Assembly: GCA_000310025.1 (NCBI GenBank)
Contig: FN649740.1
Location: forward strand, 2,858,339 to 2,872,845
Source of the DNA: Ectocarpus siliculosus
Taxonomy: Eukaryota; Sar; Phaeophyceae; Ectocarpales; Ectocarpaceae
Direction of reading: 5' to 3'
Length of the DNA stretch: 14,507 nt
How positions within the stretch are numbered: position 1 is the stretch's first letter; every line of letters begins with the position of its first letter. The notes beneath the pieces are model-generated. The model had not been told where the DNA came from, did not search any database, and was given only the letters and a program-made list of their open reading frames with translations. Positions 9,396-14,507 of this stretch are shown here, in pieces. A program made the position numbers and the translations under genes.

Positions 9396-10621
9396 AGAGG
9401 CGTACGTTAGGCGGTAAGGTGAGCGGTGAGAGTAGGAACGGGAGAGCACGGGTGGGGGGCATCGATAACGACACCGAGGCAATTTTCTGTCGAACACTGT
9501 GTTTCGCTCAACGATACTCCCCTTTGCATTGTCTTTGTCCATATCCATACATACATAGCCTATTCGAGTTTAGTTTCACCCCGACTCCGTCTCAACGGCA
9601 TCCCCTCCAGCCAGGACTCGCAAGGATAGACTTTACTCTATAACCAGAAGGGGCAGGAATACGGGAAGAAGTGGATAGCGCGTAGAGAACAGCATTTTCC
9701 AGGATCAGTTGTCCGATGTATTCAATTGTGAGGTTTAGCGTGGGCGTGTCCCTCCGGAGAAGCCGGTCACCCTGCCCAATACACCATGTAGCGGATTGCT
9801 TGATAATGCGTCGTGGTTTCGCAGAAGGGACGTCATAAAGTGTGTCTGATGCGCCGAGGACGTTCTGTTCTGGTCGGCATGCGCTCCCAAGCAAAACGAA
9901 AGAGAAAGGCGCCGCGGGGAATGATAAGGCACGCTCGACGAGGGTGATTCTACGGTGCCACTCTGCCCCAATTTCTGCGTCTTCGAGGGAGTTCATTCGT
10001 CACACAAACCAACGGAGACGCAGTGTTAACCGCGTGTTGGCCGGCGAGAGAGTGTTTTCTGGGGTGGGAGTGAGGATTGGGGGGATAATTTGTAATCTTG
10101 GTATGTTTGACGAATGTGGCATCGGGGGTTTCTTGGATCTTTTTGCCACGTGCATGCATTTCTGTGCTTAGAAACACGACGAAAACACGTTCTTCCGCCT
10201 TGACTTATTGACGTACACGGACTCCCGTCGCATGGCCTAAATCTTCCCGGTGCTGTTGAAATAGGTCTTTTCTCCCATCTTTGAAGCTCTTAATGACTGA
10301 AAACCAGGCATACTAGAGCCGCAACTTGTGACAGCCAATCTGTACTGTTGCCAACGTGTGAGAGAAGCAAGGAGCAGACAGAAAACATGCCCCCTCGCCC
10401 CCGCGAATCCCCGACCACGCGACAAAGCAAAGAGCAAGATCCACATGCTGTGGGGCGTAGCTTTTGCACAGGGGGCAAAGAGAAACTTTCAATAAGGACA
10501 CGAGGAGGGAAAGATAGAGACGCATGCGCTTCTTGAGTTCTACTTTCATGATGATGAGGAACCCATCGCGATCTACTAAACACTGTGACATCAGTAGAAT
10601 CAACAAGAAACACCACGAGAA
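9396..10621. other. No gene recognised
   Basis: Open frames reach 134 codons (9592-9996, minus) but show no domain, splice logic or compositional evidence of selection. The missing last exon of the polo-box gene would be expected here on the plus strand; I could not find its terminal helix. Confidence 0.4.
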
Positions 10622-10667
10622 AGGGGAGGTAAAAAGGTTATGTACTCATACAGAACGCGCCACCACT

Positions 10668-10845
10668 TAAGAACTTAATAGTTAATAACTTGAGCCTAAA
10701 AAAATCCAAAAACTAAGAACATGGCCATAAGAACATGTGCTCAGTTCTGACGTCGTATAAGAACTAGAACCCCCCTTTGGTAGTGTACCAATGCTCACAC
10801 AGATAAGAACGGAGCCCAAAACACGGGCGGCTGCAAGATAAGAAC
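10668..10845 (+). repeat. Six copies of TAAGAAC, irregularly spaced
   Basis: TAAGAAC starts at 10668, 10714, 10728, 10758, 10804 and 10839, all on the same strand, several as ATAAGAAC. Spacing is 14 to 46 bases. Clusters of short direct words near an element end are typical of subterminal transposase-binding repeats, which is one reading here. The other is a promoter for the downstream gene. Confidence 0.7.
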
Positions 10846-10893
10846 GCGAGCGAAGGTGGGGGGGGTGACCCCAACACCAGTTAGTTTCAGTTT

Positions 10894-10915
10894 GGGGGGG
10901 GGGGGGGGGGGGGGG
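10894..10915 (+). repeat. G22 homopolymer
   Basis: Twenty-two consecutive G, preceded by a G8 run at 10859-10866. It could form G-quadruplexes and is a likely length-error site. Confidence 0.95.
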
Positions 10916-11049
10916 CACCCCGTGAAATATTCTTGCACGTGACCGATGTACACACAGTGTACCCCATCTGTGAGGCATTTCGTGCGCTCGTGGTGCTGAG
11001 TGCGTGCCACGCTGTGTGTATGCTGATCACGCAATGGGTTGGGGCAGCC

Positions 11050-11979
11050 ATGGAAATTCTCGACAGCCGCGAGGAGTACCGGTTTCGCCTTTTCGAGAAG
11101 TGCGGCATGGCGATGACTGTTGGCGGTTCGGGCGATGACCGAATCAACTTGGAGGGTTTGGACAAACCGTATACCTTCATGGACGCCGAGGACTCCAGCG
11201 ATGACGGGGGACCTCTAGAGCCTGGGGAGGGTGCGGGGGGAGGGGGTGACCAGAGGTTTGAGGGAGACGGAGACACCAGCAGGGAGGGCATGGAGGACGG
11301 CGGGTCCAGCGACGAAGACGATCACGGCAAGTTGGATGTTCACCAGACTCTTTGTATTTTGTCGTTGCTGTTGCCATTGCTGTTGCTGTTGTTGTTGTTG
11401 TTGTTGTTATTGTTATTGTTACTGCTGTTGCTTCCATGGATGTTTCATGTTTGAGGAAACACACTTTCTGACGACGGTGATGTTGCTGTGTGATTCAATG
11501 CCGATCTCTGTAGACACGGCCCGCGGCCAGAACGACGAGCTGAGTCTTCTGGACGAAGACAACACCATGGACCCGGCCGATGAGATTCACGGCATGCAGA
11601 TTCCCGACGGTTTTCGCCTTCAAGAGGCACTCCCGCTGCTCTTGATAATTCGTTACTGCAGCGTGAAGTACTAGTTAGGCTGAGCCTAGGTTGGTTCGGT
11701 GGGCTGATCACTCGGCAGTCTCAGGAGCGTACCCGTCACCTTTACGACTACCGTGTGCATTTTGAGCTAGACCAAAGTACACGCAGCATGAAGCTGCCGT
11801 TGGAGAAGTACCGTGAAGATGCGGATGCGGTGGTAGGGTCGTGGGTTTTGCTGGAGGGGGACACCGTAGAGGAGGGGGGAGATCCTACCATCGCAGAGCA
11901 GGGGAGAGATCCGCCACAAGCAGTACAGTCACAACGGGAGGAGTTACTAGAGCGGGGAGGACACGCACGCCCAACGTGA
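11050..11979 (+). pseudogene. Unrecognised gene, probably of mobile-element origin, with one frame break
   Basis: The start ATG at 11050 has a good context (gcagccATGG). Exon A (11050-11337) reads MEILDSREEYRFRLFEKCG, then KPYTFMDAEDSSDDGG and a Gly/Asp/Glu-rich acidic run. A phase-0 intron (GAT|gttcac … cggccag|AAC, 11338-11530) removes a TTG microsatellite and joins to NDELSLLDEDNTMDPADEIHG and IPDGFRLQE. Near 11625 the frame changes, then reads LQREVLVRLSLGWFGGLITR, YDYRVHFELDQSTRSMKLPL and VGSWVLLEG to TGA at 11977. The W-x-G … Y-x-V-x-F … GSW layout resembles Tudor/SH3-like barrels at the C-terminus of some transposases; that is inference. A 52-bp intron ending at 11661 could also explain the frame change. 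I do not recognise the family. Confidence 0.45.
11362..11432 (+). repeat. TTG/CTG microsatellite inside an intron
   Basis: Interrupted (TTG)n with TTA and CTG variants, about 70 bp. It would encode poly-Leu in one frame and poly-Cys in another, but it sits within the inferred 11338-11530 intron. Confidence 0.85.
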
Positions 11980-12097
11980 CCCTTGGGGACCATTAACCAG
12001 TGGAATGTTGCCCATGATACTTTTTCTTACGGGGATGCCGGGTCTTTTTGTTTTTTTACTTTACAGGGATCACGGAAGCTCCAGGGCTTTGATTCAA

Positions 12098-12123
12098 TTA
12101 ACCCCTTGAACAAAAGGGGTTAA
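12098..12123. repeat. Perfect 10-bp hairpin
   Basis: TTAACCCCTT (12098-12107), a 6-nt loop, AAGGGGTTAA (12114-12123). It is followed by CCCC-A7-G20 at 12126-12156, so the whole block is strongly structured. It lies about 120 bases downstream of the unrecognised gene's stop codon. Confidence 0.85.
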
Positions 12124-12136
12124 GGCCCCAAAAAAA

Positions 12137-12156
12137 GGGGGGGGGGGGGGGGGGGG
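12137..12156 (+). repeat. G20 homopolymer
   Basis: Twenty consecutive G directly after A7. Together with the G22 tract at 10894 it brackets the unrecognised gene. Confidence 0.95.
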
Positions 12157-12255
12157 TTAGCTTCCACAAATAATTTGAATCCGCGAGCCCTCTTGAGTAG
12201 AATTCATATATAGGATCAATCCGGCGGGAAGGTTGTTTTCTTTCTTTTACAAGTA

Positions 12256-12299
12256 CTAGGGTAGTGAACGGCCCCCACGCCGCCAGTGGGCGCGGGGGC
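12256..12299 (-). other. Helitron 3' terminus: hairpin, spacer, CTAG
   Basis: The arms GCCCCC-CGCC and their complement pair over 10 of 11 positions with a 7-nt loop (12282-12288). The spacer is 11 nt and the terminal CTRR is CTAG, followed on the minus strand by T. Confidence 0.55.
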
Positions 12300-13316
12300 T
12301 CGAATCGCAAGCGAAAGTATTCGACGACGGTGAAAAGGGAGATAAATATGAAGACGGCGAAGAAGTTGTAAAGCTGATGAGAATTTGTTCCCGTGCGCGG
12401 CGCACAGGCGAGAGTGGAAAGGCGTGGCACCGCGTAATGTGTGATGAGAACGCACGGGTACCTGCATGTGAAGGTGATGAAGGCTTGCCCAAAAATAGTT
12501 TTTTTGTGGAGAGCTATTTACGGCAAGAACTATCTGAGAACGGCGGGGCTACAGGATCCGAAAAAAACATGCAGAGGAAAAAAAACACCACGAAGAGTAA
12601 CTGAAACATCTCCTACGCCGTGAGCAGTGCCGCAACACCACTCGAATGGCTAGCAAACACGTGCCCGCTATATTTTTCTAACGATGCCCATGCGGGGGCA
12701 CTAGTGCAAAATGCAACTACAGTAACTTCGCGATAAAGAGATAACTCGAAGGAAAGCTACGTATTCAAGAAAGAAGAATTGGAACCCGGCTTCCAACTCT
12801 GATCATAGCATAAACATGAGAGAGAGTGCAAGGATCCCATATCGACAAAACTACTGATTGATGTGAAACGAACACAACACGAGACACTGTACGTAGTTAT
12901 TGTCGCCCAAAGGGTCCAACGCGACCCAAAACGAACCAAACAGAAAATGCGCGACAATCACAAGATGAAAAATGAAGGCGGACGTCTTGACGTCTGTTTG
13001 CAAGAATACACTTTGATCCCTCTTGTCGAGTTGAACCCCAACTATGCGTCTACTACATACGTACCGTAGTAAATGGAGGCAACCACAGGCTCCCCCGCCC
13101 ACTGGAGCCCGAACGACACGCAAGGTGAAAAGCACATAACAAACGGCGACATTGATGATGCAGGGCTGGGCAAAGTTGACTGTATTCTATGGCTATGAGT
13201 GAGCGAAAGAGTGCATGATTAAACGTTCGTGAAGGTGGGACCGCCCATACTGAGGCAACGAAAGACGTAATGTATGAGCCGTGCTTGGCGTTCCCACAAC
13301 AACCTAGATATTCTGT

Positions 13317-13958
13317 CTTAAATATGTATATATCCATGTCCTCAGACTTACTTATGTACCCGCGAGTTCCAGAATACAAATGGCCATGAGCAAAGGGATC
13401 CAACGTCAAATCGAAACAATTATGCATCCGGACCGTATGCCCTTGGACACGGTGAACAGCCATACCGAACAACAGCCTTTTCGGAAACTGGGTTCGCTTG
13501 ACGCGAACACCCTGGTGAGTAGCGATGATAGTATCGTTGATACGCGGCAGCCAATGTACCTTCACATTTCTCTCAGACTGTCTTTAGAGTTTGAATTGAA
13601 GAATGTGTGGCTTGGCATCGAGTAACAGCATCTTTCCTATCGTTCGTACGGCGGTTCGACAAGTTACAACACAAATGACCACAACACCATTATCGGTTCC
13701 TTTGGTTCTGTGCGAAGAAAAGTCGTGAAAAATCTGCGCGGGTCCGCTGAGCAAGCGGCTTGCGTACAGCACACCGGCTGAGAGTAAACGTGCGTCAATG
13801 TTCGGTATGGCGTTCGTCGAAGCAAGTTGATGAATGGAAAGTGTAGCTGTTGTAGGCATTTCGCGCTAGAACGGAAAGGTCAGACACGGCGTGTTGCGTG
13901 ATGACCGCGGCGGTGTCGTACTGCTGTTGACTCGTAGCAGGGGAAGGCAGTTCAAAAC
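13317..13958 (-). pseudogene. Pif1-like (Helitron-type) DNA helicase, C-terminal relic
   Basis: The minus-strand frame 13565-13317 reads VHWLPRINDTIIATHQGVRV, KRTQFPKRLLFGMAVHRVQG, HTV, then FDLTLDPFAHGHLYSGTRG. This follows the end of Pif1/Helitron helicases: IPRI … RRQFPxRLAFAMTINKxQGQT … FxHGQLYVALSR (motifs V and VI). Upstream in the same frame is LLLDAKPHILQFKL, a TAA at 13581-13583, and RQSERNVK. Farther up, one frame over, YDTAAVITQHAVSDLSVL resembles the 'aILTPKN…vN' block. Lesions: the internal TAA, at least one frameshift near 13860, and SR of motif VI replaced by TR. The ATPase motifs (Walker A and B) are not visible. Helicase activity is therefore not expected. A decayed cellular Pif1 gene is less likely given the Helitron end nearby. 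Confidence 0.62.
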
Positions 13959-14130
13959 GATGTGTGTGTGTGGTTCTTCACGGATTGACGGCCTTCCGTA
14001 GTATGGCCGGGTTGACGACATCCTGGAATTGTGTGGTGACCTCCTGCAGAGCCCATATATACAAGAAGACGTGTTTGGGTGTTGGCTGCTGTTTTCATTG
14101 CGGAGACACAGCAGTTCTCTGTTCTGCCAA

Positions 14131-14507
14131 CCATGTCCTCCTGTGCTTCGGTGCTGGTGTGCCCACGTAGCTGTCACGCATGTTTTCAAGGATTGACCAA
14201 ACCCCAAACTCGCGAACTCGTCAACGCGCGACCTAACGTCCGAACCCTAATATCGCATGTGAGACGTGCTTGAACTAAGGTCCACACTGATCTGCCGTGT
14301 ACGCACGCCACAATAGATGTGTGTGCTGTACAGCAGCAGCTCAGAAGTATGTAACCGTTGGTGGTCACTCTGTGTACGTAATCATGCGCTGCTCAAGATA
14401 CCGCATGTCTAGAATTACTCACCACACTCATCCGATCACGACCACTACCAAAGTGTGAGAGTACATGTTCCGTAGGTCAAGAGTTTAAGTTTTGGCGGTC
14501 GGGGGCA
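14131..14507. other. No gene recognised
   Basis: No conserved protein, RNA gene or repeat could be made out. It may contain more of the Helitron interior, but nothing in it proves that. Confidence 0.35.

Larger units (their letters stand above)
12256..14130 (-). mobile_element. Helitron relic, 3' end and helicase part (5' end not found)
   Basis: On the minus strand a GC-rich hairpin (12299 to 12271) is followed by an 11-nt spacer (12270 to 12260) and CTAG (12259 to 12256), then T. That is the canonical 3' end of Helitrons, which move by rolling-circle replication and insert between A and T. About 1 kb upstream on the same strand lies a Pif1-like helicase segment, the enzyme Helitrons encode fused to a Rep nuclease. 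Agreement of strand and order supports one element. No Rep domain or 5' TC end was found; the left part may be beyond 14507 or decayed. The interior from 12300 to 13240 shows nothing else. The upper limit given is only the last helicase-like sequence I can see. Confidence 0.5.

Noticed and set aside
9592-9996. 134-codon minus-strand frame
   Set aside because: Peptide looks moderately coding-like but has no recognisable motif, and frames this long are expected by chance in a window of this size and GC content.
11341-11454. Poly-Leu membrane segment at the end of an open frame
   Set aside because: It is translation of the TTG microsatellite, which sits within a phase-matched intron between two acidic coding blocks.
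12098-12156. Hairpin followed by a homopolymer, like a bacterial intrinsic terminator
   Set aside because: The tract after the stem is not a U run and the window is clearly eukaryotic.
12160-12310. tRNA-like B-box words (ggattcaaat, ggctcgaatc)
   Set aside because: No cloverleaf could be folded around either; A-box and acceptor stem are missing.
12660-12704. Second Helitron-like end on the plus strand (short hairpin TGCCC/GGGCA then CTAGT)
   Set aside because: The hairpin has only 5 bp and abuts CTAG with no spacer, unlike the 10-12 nt spacer expected; its strand also disagrees with the helicase relic.
14240-14260. CGAACCCTAAT, resembling a telomere repeat
   Set aside because: Only one partial unit; no tandem array.
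1-14507. CRISPR array, rRNA, integrated virus or toxin gene
   Set aside because: No regularly spaced repeats, no rRNA-like sequence and no viral or toxin protein signature was seen on either strand.

Overview
This is a eukaryotic nuclear window. Coding pieces are short exons with GT-AG (and one GC-AG) borders, introns run from hundreds of bases to about 3 kb, and long stretches are non-coding. The gene content points to an alga or protist rather than a land plant: a Cys-rich PLAC8 protein, a polo-box remnant, and a Helitron-type helicase relic. Together with CAG/GCN-rich low-complexity coding sequence, homopolymer G tracts and roughly 0.3-3 kb introns, a stramenopile such as a brown alga (Ectocarpus-like) is my best inference. 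No sequence comparison was possible, so the lineage is not proven.

Layout. Positions 1-4261, minus strand: the only gene that reads cleanly. It is a small PLAC8-family protein with a 12-codon first exon, a roughly 2.9 kb first intron, two exons carrying the Cys-rich domain, and a fourth exon that runs off the left edge. One intron appears to use a GC donor. Positions 4540-5750 hold a short unrecognised coding relic and an imperfect 67-bp tandem duplication, and no convincing gene.

Positions 6359-9392, plus strand: a decayed gene whose 3' half encodes the two polo boxes of a polo-like kinase. The reading frame is broken by a 4-bp TCAA tandem duplication, at least two other frame changes and several in-frame stops. 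An intron of about 750 bp still splits polo box 2, so this is an unprocessed copy and not a retrocopy. No kinase domain is visible upstream. Positions 9396-10620 show nothing convincing.

Positions 10660-12160: a probably degenerate, unrecognised plus-strand gene (acidic N-terminal part, intron with a TTG microsatellite, C-terminal part with a Tudor/SH3-like look). It is preceded by six irregularly spaced TAAGAAC words and bracketed by a G22 and a G20 tract, which suggests a mobile element.

Positions 12256 to about 14130, minus strand: a Helitron relic. It has a Pif1-like helicase C-terminal segment, and about 1 kb downstream on the same strand a textbook Helitron 3' end: GC-rich hairpin, 11-nt spacer, CTAG, then T. 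Apart from the PLAC8 gene, the window is dominated by decayed genes and mobile elements. I see no operon-like or cooperative system here.
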